Made by a program: the position numbers and the translations under genes
Shown here: one piece after another, positions 1 through 5,128 of the stretch
Position numbering within the stretch: position 1 is the first letter of the stretch
Layout of the letters: every line of letters starts with the position of its first letter
The notes under the pieces: model-generated
What the model saw: only the letters and a program-made list of their open reading frames with translations
Databases searched by the model: none
Told to the model about the DNA's origin: nothing
Source: Thermoplasmata archaeon
Lineage (GTDB): Archaea > Thermoplasmatota > DTKX01 > GCA-020343715
Direction: 5' to 3'
DNA: 5,128 nucleotides
Assembly (NCBI GenBank): GCA_020343715.1
Contig: CP070808.1
Coordinates: 302,382 to 307,509, forward strand

Positions 1-785
1 GTCTCACAACGAGCCCCAATCCCACAAGGGCGTACGTGTACAAGGACCAGGAATGGATGGAGTGGACGGGCTCCACCGCTACTTCGGGCGGGACCGTTCG
101 GCTCACCCTGGTCTACGACATGAAGCTCTACTCCACCGTGTGGGACGTGGACGAGTCCGACTCAGCTGACGTCGCCGACATCCCCGCCGAGTACAACAAG
201 TACCTGGGCACCGAGTGGAAGATAACCCCCAGTGACCCCCAGGTGGTGGCCCTGTCAGAGCAGATCGTGGGAGAGGAGACCAACGTGTACAAGATCCTCC
301 TCAAGATCTACAAGTGGATGGACGACAACCTGGAGTACAACACCCAGCGCGACGCGGCCCCCAAGTCCTGTTCTGCGACGCTGGCCGACGGCAACGGTGA
401 CTGCGACGACCAGTCCATTCTCTTGGCCTCCCTGGCCCGGGCGGCGGGTGTGCCTGTCTGGCTCAACCTGGGCATCATCTACGACCCCGTCCGCAACTAC
501 TGGGGCGGCCACGGTTGGAACAACGTGTTCATCCCCATGAAGGACGGGAACCACGTCATCGCCACCGTGGACATCGTGAACAACCAGTTCCTGTTCCGCG
601 ATCCCTATCACGTTTCCGACTATATCGACAACGGCAACGGCGCCGACCTGGAGGACTACTACACCTCTTGGTCGTACTCGTACAGCACCGGTCCGTTCAA
701 CCCCACGCCCCGGGTCTCCTCCGAGGAGGTGTACACCATCCTCGACCTCAAGACCACGGGCTCCGTCGTCTACACCGCGCCGTAG
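1..785 (+). CDS. Transglutaminase-like cysteine protease-fold protein, 5' end cut by window
   Basis: The reading frame is open from the left edge (first full codon at base 3) to a TAG at 783-785, so the true start probably lies outside the window. A GTG at 36 is the first possible internal start, but nothing favours it. Numbering from that GTG, a helical lead-in at about residues 84-101 (ending IYKWMDDNLEY) precedes the transglutaminase-like core. The catalytic triad is visible: Cys123 in GNGDCDDQS, His159 in GGHGWNNVF, and Asp179 in ATVDIVNNQ. This matches the Transglut_core family of papain-like hydrolases and cross-linkers. Residues before about 80 are beta-rich and could be an accessory domain. 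The product ends in VVYTAP with no C-terminal membrane segment, so any signal peptide or anchor must be in the missing N-terminus. Archaeal and bacterial proteins of this type are often exported, but export cannot be shown here. Substrate and reaction (proteolysis, deamidation or cross-linking) are unknown. Confidence 0.85.
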   Translation, partial: LTTSPNPTRAYVYKDQEWMEWTGSTATSGGTVRLTLVYDMKLYSTVWDVDESDSADVADIPAEYNKYLGTEWKITPSDPQVVALSEQIVGEETNVYKILLKIYKWMDDNLEYNTQRDAAPKSCSATLADGNGDCDDQSILLASLARAAGVPVWLNLGIIYDPVRNYWGGHGWNNVFIPMKDGNHVIATVDIVNNQFLFRDPYHVSDYIDNGNGADLEDYYTSWSYSYSTGPFNPTPRVSSEEVYTILDLKTTGSVVYTAP

Positions 786-1252
786 CGGTCCGGACGTTTC
801 TGGACGATCTCTCCCTCGTCCAGCATGCGCGCCAGCGCGTCCTCCGCTGCATGGCGGGGCCAACCCGCCGACTCCAGGACGTCGGCGAGCTCGTCGGAGG
901 AGAAGGTCCCACCCTCGCGGGAGGTGAGCAGGCGGACCGCCTCTTGCAGCTGGCGCTGTCGCCCCTTTACCAAGGAGACCCTGGAGACCACCGACTCCAG
1001 GTCATCGTCCACTGGTCCCCTGCGGGGTTCTGCCGCACGCCTGTCCGCCTCGTAGCGCTGGAATCCCTTCTCGAGACGGGCGTTCATCTCGCCCACCAGG
1101 CGGGCGACCTCCGCTGGGTCCTCGGACCTGTGGTAGGCGCGGCTGCGACGGGGGTCGTACGTGCGCTGGCACCGGGGGCAGGTGGCGCTCTTCTGGTCCT
1201 CCCGGACGGCGGTGGCGCCCTTGCATCTGGGACATACCACAACGAGGTGCAC
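770..1252 (-). CDS. Zinc-ribbon plus winged-helix-like protein (DUF5817-like)
   Basis: This is a 160-residue protein. An N-terminal zinc ribbon is formed by CPRC (Cys7, Cys10) and CPRC (Cys25, Cys28). A basic stretch YDPRRSRAYHRSEDPAEVARL follows in shortened form (YDPRRSRAY then SEDPAEVARL), then a charged helix to about residue 80. A C-terminal segment at about 100-158 reads like a winged helix-turn-helix (SSDELADVLESAGW, then HAAEDALARMLDEGEIVQ). Zinc ribbon, short 'ED-A-vA' helix and terminal wHTH is the layout I recall for DUF5817 proteins of haloarchaea; that assignment is from memory. A nucleic-acid-binding role is likely but no target is evident. The GTG start at 1252 lies two codons after an in-frame TGA and is the only sensible start. 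A TATA-like box centred about 26 bp upstream implies a leaderless mRNA. The 3' end overlaps the convergent transglutaminase-like gene by 16 bp. Confidence 0.82.
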   Translation of the reverse strand: MHLVVVCPRCKGATAVREDQKSATCPRCQRTYDPRRSRAYHRSEDPAEVARLVGEMNARLEKGFQRYEADRRAAEPRRGPVDDDLESVVSRVSLVKGRQRQLQEAVRLLTSREGGTFSSDELADVLESAGWPRHAAEDALARMLDEGEIVQKRPDRYGAV

Positions 1253-1272
1253 GATGGGTCATCGCGAGGGCT

Positions 1273-1289
1273 GGGGATATACCTTTGCC
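1273..1289 (-). promoter_or_regulatory. BRE/TATA promoter of the zinc-ribbon gene (leaderless)
   Basis: On the minus strand the sequence reads GGCAAAGGTATATCCCC. CAAAGG (1287-1282) fits a BRE-like element and TATATC (1281-1276) a TATA box. The box centre is about 26 bp from the GTG start codon at 1252. Archaeal TATA boxes sit about 26-27 bp from the transcription start, so transcription should begin at or next to the start codon. No Shine-Dalgarno sequence would then be needed. The element lies in the 55-bp gap after the TetR gene. Confidence 0.7.
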
Positions 1290-1307
1290 GGGGGTGGGTG
1301 AAGGGGC

Positions 1308-1949
1308 TCACTGCTCCTCGTGGAGGCCCTCCCAGAGGCCTGCGAACCCCTCCAGTGTGCCCTCCTCGGCCCCCAGCAACCGCTCGATCTGCTGCTGGAG
1401 GGGACCGATGATGTCCGGGCGGATGCCGAAGGTCTCGGGCGTGCGGTCCAGCATCTCCACCATCTCGTTGAGGAGCATGATGCCCGCCGCCGTCGCCTCG
1501 GGGTGGTCGGTGTCGAAGACGCCCTCCTCCACCCCATCCTCGACGAGGCGGGTGTAGAGGGGTAGGAAGTCGTTGTACCGCTTTCGGTAGATCTTGTAGT
1601 GGAGCTTGGCGTTCTGCTCCAGGTGCAGGTAGTCCAGCACCCGGTGCTCCACCCGGCGGTTGATGCGGATCTGGTAGACCATCAGCAACTTCGACGGGGC
1701 GGAGAAGTCGTCTCGGTCCAAGACCCCCTCCACCGTCCTGTAGTCGGCCTCCAATATACGGCCCACCAGGGCGTCCAGGCACTCATCCTTGGACTGGAAG
1801 TAGTAGTAGAAGGTGCCCTGGGCCACTCCCATCTCGGCCACGATGTCCGAGACGGCGGTCTCGTCGTAGCCGCGCTTGGAGAAGAGGCCCTCTGCCACGT
1901 CGAGGATGCGCCCCCTCATGATCTCCGGGTCCTTCTTAGGCCTTGCCAT
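1308..1949 (-). CDS. TetR/AcrR-family transcriptional regulator
   Basis: This is a 213-residue protein, the usual TetR length. The N-terminal DNA-binding domain is canonical: ILDVAEGLFSKRGYDET (about 15-31), SDIVAEMGVAQGTFYYYF (about 34-51) and SKDECLDALV. GVAQGTFYYYF contains the recognition helix. The rest is the helical ligand-binding and dimer domain, too divergent to name a ligand. I chose the ATG at 1949 (MARPKKDPE) over the in-frame GTG at 1958. The GGTG around 1955-1958 is complementary to the CACC of the archaeal 16S rRNA tail and sits 6 nt before the ATG, so it is better read as a Shine-Dalgarno site. A palindrome at 1965-1979 overlaps the predicted transcription start, pointing to autorepression. 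TetR proteins usually control efflux or lipid genes, but no such gene is adjacent, so other targets may lie elsewhere in the genome. Confidence 0.93.
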   Translation of the reverse strand: MARPKKDPEIMRGRILDVAEGLFSKRGYDETAVSDIVAEMGVAQGTFYYYFQSKDECLDALVGRILEADYRTVEGVLDRDDFSAPSKLLMVYQIRINRRVEHRVLDYLHLEQNAKLHYKIYRKRYNDFLPLYTRLVEDGVEEGVFDTDHPEATAAGIMLLNEMVEMLDRTPETFGIRPDIIGPLQQQIERLLGAEEGTLEGFAGLWEGLHEEQ

Positions 1950-1964
1950 GGTCCGCACCGTTTT

Positions 1965-1979
1965 CTGACTTGGAGTCAG
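1965..1979. promoter_or_regulatory. Probable TetR operator (inverted repeat)
   Basis: This is a perfect inverted repeat of two 6-bp arms, CTGACT and AGTCAG, around a TGG spacer. It lies 15 bp upstream of the chosen TetR start and covers the transcription start predicted near 1971. The TGAC...GTCA arm type and a short palindrome beside the regulator's own gene are both typical of TetR-family operators. Binding would block RNA polymerase placement. Assignment to this regulator is inferred from position and symmetry. Confidence 0.72.
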
Positions 1980-1990
1980 TGGTCGTGTGG

Positions 1991-2010
1991 CCTTATCTAT
2001 CCTTCGGTCC
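1991..2010 (-). promoter_or_regulatory. BRE/TATA promoter of the TetR gene
   Basis: On the minus strand CGAAGG (2006-2001) is followed at once by ATAGATAAGG (2000-1991). This is the same arrangement as the promoter of the zinc-ribbon gene. The expected start, about 26 bp downstream of the box centre, is near 1971, inside the palindrome. The resulting leader is about 22 nt and contains GGTG as a ribosome binding site for the ATG at 1949. Confidence 0.6.
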
Positions 2011-2023
2011 CCTCGAGGGACCG
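2005..2023 (-). repeat. Short hairpin after the stop of the nuclease-like gene
   Basis: The perfect 7-bp arms CGGTCCC (2005-2011) and GGGACCG (2017-2023) flank a 5-nt loop. The hairpin begins 3 nt after the TGA at 2028-2026. No T-tract follows on the minus strand, so it is not a typical terminator. It may stabilise the 3' end of the message. It abuts and slightly overlaps the BRE-like element of the TetR promoter, so it could also be a protein site there. Function is inferred only from position. Confidence 0.4.
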
Positions 2024-2025
2024 CC

Positions 2026-3096
2026 TCAGTCCAGGTACTCCTCCTTGACTATCCTGCCGGTGCTGGCGTTCACGACGGCCACGCCGGACTCGCCCTCGAT
2101 GCACCACACGGGCATGTACACCAGGCCACGAGGCACGATGTCGATGGCACCGTCCCGGGGCTTGACATGACGCTTGACGAAGACGGTGACGGTACCCCGC
2201 TCCTCCACCCGCTCAACCACGCGGGTGTGTAGGTCCTTCACCGCCCGGTTGGCCTGCTCGTAGGCCGCCATGGCGTCGATGGTGGGGCCCAGCACGTCGG
2301 CGTCCGGGTCCGTGGGCGCGTCGGGGGCGTAGGTGTGGGTGAGGTTCCACTCCTGGGCCTGACCGGTGAGGGCGTTCACGGCCAGCGTGCCGTTGTCGCG
2401 GACCACCACGTCCCCCACCTCGTCCTCCAGCTCCACGCCGTAGTCGAACATGTGGTAGGGGATGTACTGGAGATCGCACCGCTCGGCCGCCCTGAGGCGG
2501 GGCGCCTTGGCGACGGCGGCCTCGGGGTCCAGCTGCACGCGCACGAAGCGGTCCTTGGTCCCCCGGACCACGACCCTCTCCTCCACGTCCGCGAAGGTCA
2601 TGATGTCCGCCTGACCCCCTGCCGCGATGGCTTTCTCGCGCACGAAGCTGGCCTCCACGGGGCGGGTGACGGTGACCGTGGGCGGGACGGGGGTCTCCTC
2701 CTCGGTCACCTCAGTCCGCTTGTCCACCAGCAGGTAGTCCATGAAGGCCAGCTCGGGGCCCCTGACGTCCCCCTCGGCGGCCACCAGTAGGGCGCGGCCC
2801 AGCTCCAGGGACAGGCGCTCCCTGTCCCAGAGGACCACGTTGTATCGTTCAAGCAGTGCCCTGGCCTCTGGGGCGACGTTGCCCGTGTGGACCAAGAGGA
2901 TCCGGTCGAAGCCGTCCTCGCCGGCGGATTTGCGCAGCTCCTCGATGTACGTGCCCGTCAGCGTCTCGGCGTCGGACTCGATGCGGACCACTATGCGGAT
3001 GGAGCCCTTGCTGGCTGCCAGGAACCTCTCCTCCCGACGTATGGAGAAGCCGTTGAACCTGAGAAGCTCCTCCACCAGCTCCCCTATCGAACGCAA
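2026..3096 (-). CDS. Degenerate Mrr-like nuclease-fold protein with duplicated C-terminal module
   Basis: This is a 356-residue protein with no family I can name firmly. Residues 1-105 resemble a restriction-endonuclease-like (Mrr/PD-(D/E)XK) fold: a GELVEELLRFNGF helix, strands around SIRIVVRIES, then FDRILLVHTGNVAPEARALL and YNVVLWDRERL, which is like the closing part of Mrr-type domains. The strand that normally carries the (E/Q)xK pair reads VVRIES, so catalysis looks lost. An acidic/Thr-Val linker (about 125-145) follows. The C-terminal half holds two related segments: YIPYHMFDY...VVVRDNGTLAVNALTG (211-245) and YMPVWCIEGESGVAVVNASTGRIV (327-350), the second after a helix (about 273-300). 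No signal peptide or membrane segment is seen, so it is probably cytosolic. Upstream in frame, a TGA at 3120-3118 is followed by no ATG or GTG, so TTG at 3096 is the probable start, with GAGG about 8 nt before it. The expected role is binding or scaffolding rather than cleavage. Confidence 0.8.
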   Translation of the reverse strand: MRSIGELVEELLRFNGFSIRREERFLAASKGSIRIVVRIESDAETLTGTYIEELRKSAGEDGFDRILLVHTGNVAPEARALLERYNVVLWDRERLSLELGRALLVAAEGDVRGPELAFMDYLLVDKRTEVTEEETPVPPTVTVTRPVEASFVREKAIAAGGQADIMTFADVEERVVVRGTKDRFVRVQLDPEAAVAKAPRLRAAERCDLQYIPYHMFDYGVELEDEVGDVVVRDNGTLAVNALTGQAQEWNLTHTYAPDAPTDPDADVLGPTIDAMAAYEQANRAVKDLHTRVVERVEERGTVTVFVKRHVKPRDGAIDIVPRGLVYMPVWCIEGESGVAVVNASTGRIVKEEYLD

Positions 3097-3133
3097 GCTC
3101 TCCGCCTCGCGCCAGCGTCATGGGGTGGGACCT

Positions 3134-3150
3134 CCATCAACCTTTCGGTG
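3134..3150 (-). promoter_or_regulatory. Weak BRE/TATA promoter of the nuclease-like gene
   Basis: On the minus strand CGAAAGG (3147-3141) is followed by TTGATGG (3140-3134), the same order as the two other promoters in the window but with a poorer TATA box. Transcription would begin near 3111, giving a leader of about 15 nt that holds a GAGG ribosome binding site. It lies in the 74-bp gap after the radical SAM gene. Confidence 0.4.
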
Positions 3151-3170
3151 GGGGGTCGGTGGATGTGCCA

Positions 3171-4277
3171 TCAGAGGTCCTTGAGGAGCCGGACCGGGGT
3201 CCTCTCCACCTCGAGCCGGTCCCATGTGGGGTACTCCTCGACCAGGTAGCAGTCCCCATCGATGTGCTCCTCCAGCTCGTCGATGACCCAAGGGGCCAGC
3301 TCGAGGAGTCCCTGCTCGGCGTCCACCACCATCAGGTCGGGCGGGACGTCGAAGCGGGTCTGGAGCGCCCTGGCGACCCCCTCTGGGTCGTCCGTCTCCA
3401 CCACGCCCTTGAGCAGCGTCTGGTCCTCCGTCACCAGCTCGTGGGGCCGCACCACGTTCTTGGCCCGTCGCCCCAGCCTGCGACGGAGCTGGACCCCGTC
3501 CTTGAAGGCGGCGCTGCAGTAGTGGACCCGCAGACCGGAGGTAGCGAACTCCTCCACCAGCCTCCTCCCCAGGTCCTCGCTGCCCGCCACCGCCGCGGAG
3601 ACGTCGTCCCGTACCAGGAACTCCCGGGTGCGCAGCTCGTCGGCGTTCGAGGTGGAGTACTCCAGCTCGTTCAGGTTGACGAAGGGCCGGTCCTCGGAGC
3701 CCGCGAGGGTCTCTAGGAAGGCCCGAAGCTCGTCCTCCCGGTCGGGCAGGACGGGCACCTCGTAACCCGCCTCCATACCCATGGCCGTGGCACGGGCCAC
3801 GGCGTCGGCGTAGCCCGCCCCCTCCACGTCATCGAGGGCGTCCACGGGGGGGTGGAAGCGGACCTCGTCCAGGCCCGCGTTGCGCAGCTCCCGGAGCTCC
3901 TCCTCGCCCAGGGGCCGTGCTGTGTACAGGTGCACGTGGTGGCCCTTGCCGAAGGCGGCCTTGAGGGAGTAGATCATCCCGGTGGTCCTGACCATGGCGT
4001 CCACGGGGTCGCCGCCAGTGACGCCGGTGCCCTCGGCGTCGATGGTCCTGGCCTCCTCGATGGCCTCCTCCACGCCGTCGATGGGCCGCTCGTTGGCGTA
4101 CGAGACGTCCCGTCCCTTCTTCGCCTCCGATAGGGGGCAGTAGAAGCAGCCCGAGCTGCACCTCCCCGTGACCAGGAGCACCATCTTCGAGCCCCGGGCG
4201 CAGAGGGAGCATCCCCTGGGGAGCTCTCCCGCGTAGGTGCTGCCCCTCTCCCACTCGTGGACCTTCGCCAACGCCAT
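3171..4277 (-). CDS. Radical SAM protein, COG2108 type
   Basis: This is a 368-residue cytosolic protein. The radical SAM motif CxxxCxxC is GRCSSGCFYCPLS with Cys40, Cys44 and Cys47, which would hold the 4Fe-4S cluster that cleaves S-adenosylmethionine. GTGVTGGDP (83-90 region) is the SAM-binding GGE-like motif, with Asp in place of the usual Glu. HVHLYT, LDEVRFHPP and VNLNELEYS follow, all typical of the archaeal family described as related to pyruvate formate-lyase activating enzyme (COG2108). Before the cluster motif is a second cysteine pair, CSLC (Cys23, Cys26). A further Cys254 occurs in VHYCSAAFKD, followed by an Arg/Lys-rich RRRLGRRAK. The C-terminus (about 290-368) is acidic and ends DRLEVERTPVRLLKDL. 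The ATG at 4277 shares its A with the TGA of the upstream surface-protein gene, so translation is probably coupled. The open frame continues upstream, but that part is antiparallel-frame noise inside the neighbour. Substrate unknown. Confidence 0.92.
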   Translation of the reverse strand: MALAKVHEWERGSTYAGELPRGCSLCARGSKMVLLVTGRCSSGCFYCPLSEAKKGRDVSYANERPIDGVEEAIEEARTIDAEGTGVTGGDPVDAMVRTTGMIYSLKAAFGKGHHVHLYTARPLGEEELRELRNAGLDEVRFHPPVDALDDVEGAGYADAVARATAMGMEAGYEVPVLPDREDELRAFLETLAGSEDRPFVNLNELEYSTSNADELRTREFLVRDDVSAAVAGSEDLGRRLVEEFATSGLRVHYCSAAFKDGVQLRRRLGRRAKNVVRPHELVTEDQTLLKGVVETDDPEGVARALQTRFDVPPDLMVVDAEQGLLELAPWVIDELEEHIDGDCYLVEEYPTWDRLEVERTPVRLLKDL

Positions 4278-5128
4278 CACCGGTCCTTGGCCCCGACGCG
4301 CATCATGACCAGGACCAGGAAGGCGATGATCCCGAATATGATGAGGGCCGCCACCAATGTCCAGGGCAGGCCCTCCTCCTCGCCGTCGGTGTCCACCTTG
4401 GGGACGAGGGTTATGTCCAGGTTCCTGTCGCCCGACTCGGCCGACAGGACCACGTTGGTGCTGAAGGTCTGGAAGCCCTCCTGCCTGACCTCCAGGACGT
4501 AGGTGTTGGCGTAGAGGTCGTCGAAACGATAGCTGCCGTTGGCGTCGGTGACGGAGGTCAGGCCCTCCCCAGGTAGGTCGACCTTCGCCCCTTCGATGGG
4601 GTCTCCTCCCGAGGCCTTGACCACCCCTTGTATCGACATCATCCGCTCTGTGACGTTCAGGAGGTACGTCACCTGGGGTGCTCCATCCGGGTCGGTGGCC
4701 ACGTTGCTGGAGGGAGGCAGGTCCTCTGCCTCGAAGTAGTACATCACGTGGGGCTGACGCAGCTCGCCCTCGGCCAGGGTGTACGCGTAGGTGTCGTCCT
4801 CCACGTTGTCCATGGCCAGCCGCCTGAACGAGGCGGTGGCTGTGAGCCTCAGGTAGAGCCACACCTCCTGGACGCCCACGTTGTCGGTGACCATGGCCTC
4901 GAAGGTCACCTCCTGACCCTCCACCAGGTCCTGGGGTGGGACGTGGGCGATCTCCGGCGGGTCCACGTCCTGGATGACCATGGTGCGGGCGCCCGTCTGC
5001 TCCAGGTTGCCCGAGGGGTCGGTGGCCTTCAAGTGGTAGGTCATGCCGCCACCGCGGGTCTGAACCGGGATGCGCCCCTCGTAGATGTCCGGGAGGACCT
5101 CTAGCATCTCGACCATCCCCTGCTGACC
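4277..5128 (-). CDS. C-terminally anchored surface protein with Ig-like and carboxypeptidase-regulatory-like domains, 5' end cut
   Basis: The frame is open to the right edge (codons for GQQG precede the Met at 5116), so the N-terminus is missing. Numbering from that Met, residues 1-45 end one beta domain (MTYHLKATDPSGNLEQ). Residues about 51-150 form another Ig-like unit: DPPEIAHVPPQDLVEGQEV, MVTDNVGVQEVWLYLR, then HVMYYFEAED. Residues about 159-240 match the carboxypeptidase regulatory-like fold: IQGVVKASGGDPIEGAKVDL, TDANGSYRFDDLYANTYVLEV and LDITLVPK. An acidic stretch DTDGEEEG is followed by a hydrophobic helix (250-272, LPWTLVAALIIFGIIAFLVL) and a short basic tail MMRVGAKDR. This places the body outside and the tail inside. 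The role is probably surface adhesion or envelope structure; no catalytic motif is seen. The stop overlaps the start of the radical SAM gene (TGATG), so the two are co-transcribed. Confidence 0.87.
   Translation of the reverse strand, partial: GQQGMVEMLEVLPDIYEGRIPVQTRGGGMTYHLKATDPSGNLEQTGARTMVIQDVDPPEIAHVPPQDLVEGQEVTFEAMVTDNVGVQEVWLYLRLTATASFRRLAMDNVEDDTYAYTLAEGELRQPHVMYYFEAEDLPPSSNVATDPDGAPQVTYLLNVTERMMSIQGVVKASGGDPIEGAKVDLPGEGLTSVTDANGSYRFDDLYANTYVLEVRQEGFQTFSTNVVLSAESGDRNLDITLVPKVDTDGEEEGLPWTLVAALIIFGIIAFLVLVMMRVGAKDR

Noticed and set aside
992..1004. A 13-bp match (CGACTCCAGGTCA) to the proposed TetR operator read on the minus strand, with two mismatches.
   Set aside because: It lies inside the zinc-ribbon coding sequence, the mismatches break the symmetry of the arms, and such a degenerate match can be expected by chance in GC-rich coding DNA.
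515..1411. Long open frames opposite or beside the minus-strand genes, such as the one at 515-1411 on the plus strand and others at 1084-1782 (minus), 2335-2790 (plus) and 3120-3716 (plus).
   Set aside because: They are rich in Arg, Gly, Pro and His, have no recognisable domains, and arise from the scarcity of stop codons in GC-rich DNA opposite real genes.
1950..1958. GTG at 1958 as the TetR start, adding three residues.
   Set aside because: The bases fit better as the GGTG ribosome binding site for the ATG at 1949, and MARPKK is a typical TetR N-terminus.
3121..3171. A terminator after the radical SAM gene.
   Set aside because: There is no T-rich run and no convincing hairpin on the minus strand downstream of the stop at 3171.
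4278..4862. Upstream extension of the radical SAM reading frame to a 563-residue protein.
   Set aside because: The extension is low-complexity Gly/Arg/Pro/His-rich sequence that lies wholly inside the surface-protein gene in another frame. Conserved family sequence begins just after the ATG at 4277.

Overview
The window looks like a high-GC archaeal chromosome, most likely a Thermoplasmatota-type euryarchaeon. The evidence for this is a radical SAM protein that reads as the archaeal COG2108 type, a zinc-ribbon protein resembling the DUF5817 family I know from haloarchaea, and archaeal-style promoters. Three intergenic gaps each carry a C(G/C)AA(A)GG element followed directly by a TATA-like box. 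One of these promoters sits exactly where a leaderless transcript would start. The lineage call is inferred from protein and promoter style, not from a marker gene.

Layout: one gene on the plus strand (1-785) is the C-terminal part of a transglutaminase-like protein cut by the left edge. All other genes are on the minus strand. Reading leftwards from the right edge they are: a C-terminally anchored surface protein with an Ig-like region and a carboxypeptidase-regulatory-like domain (4277-5128, cut by the right edge); a COG2108-type radical SAM protein joined to it through a TGATG stop/start overlap (3171-4277); a protein with a degenerate Mrr-like nuclease fold at its N-terminus and a duplicated C-terminal module (2026-3096); a TetR-family repressor (1308-1949); and a zinc-ribbon plus winged-helix-like protein (770-1252). 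The last gene converges on the transglutaminase gene and overlaps it by 16 bp.

Regulation: the TetR gene has a perfect 6-3-6 inverted repeat (CTGACT-TGG-AGTCAG, 1965-1979) over its predicted transcription start, as expected for autorepression. The gene at 2026-3096, the TetR gene and the gene at 770-1252 each have their own predicted promoter, so they are probably separate transcription units in tandem. The radical SAM gene has no spacer of its own and must depend on the upstream surface-protein gene.

I see no RNA genes, CRISPR arrays, insertion sequences or clear T-rich terminators. Coding density is very high, with no non-coding gap above about 76 bp. The least-described items are the nuclease-like protein, the substrate of the radical SAM enzyme, and the pairing of that enzyme with a surface protein.
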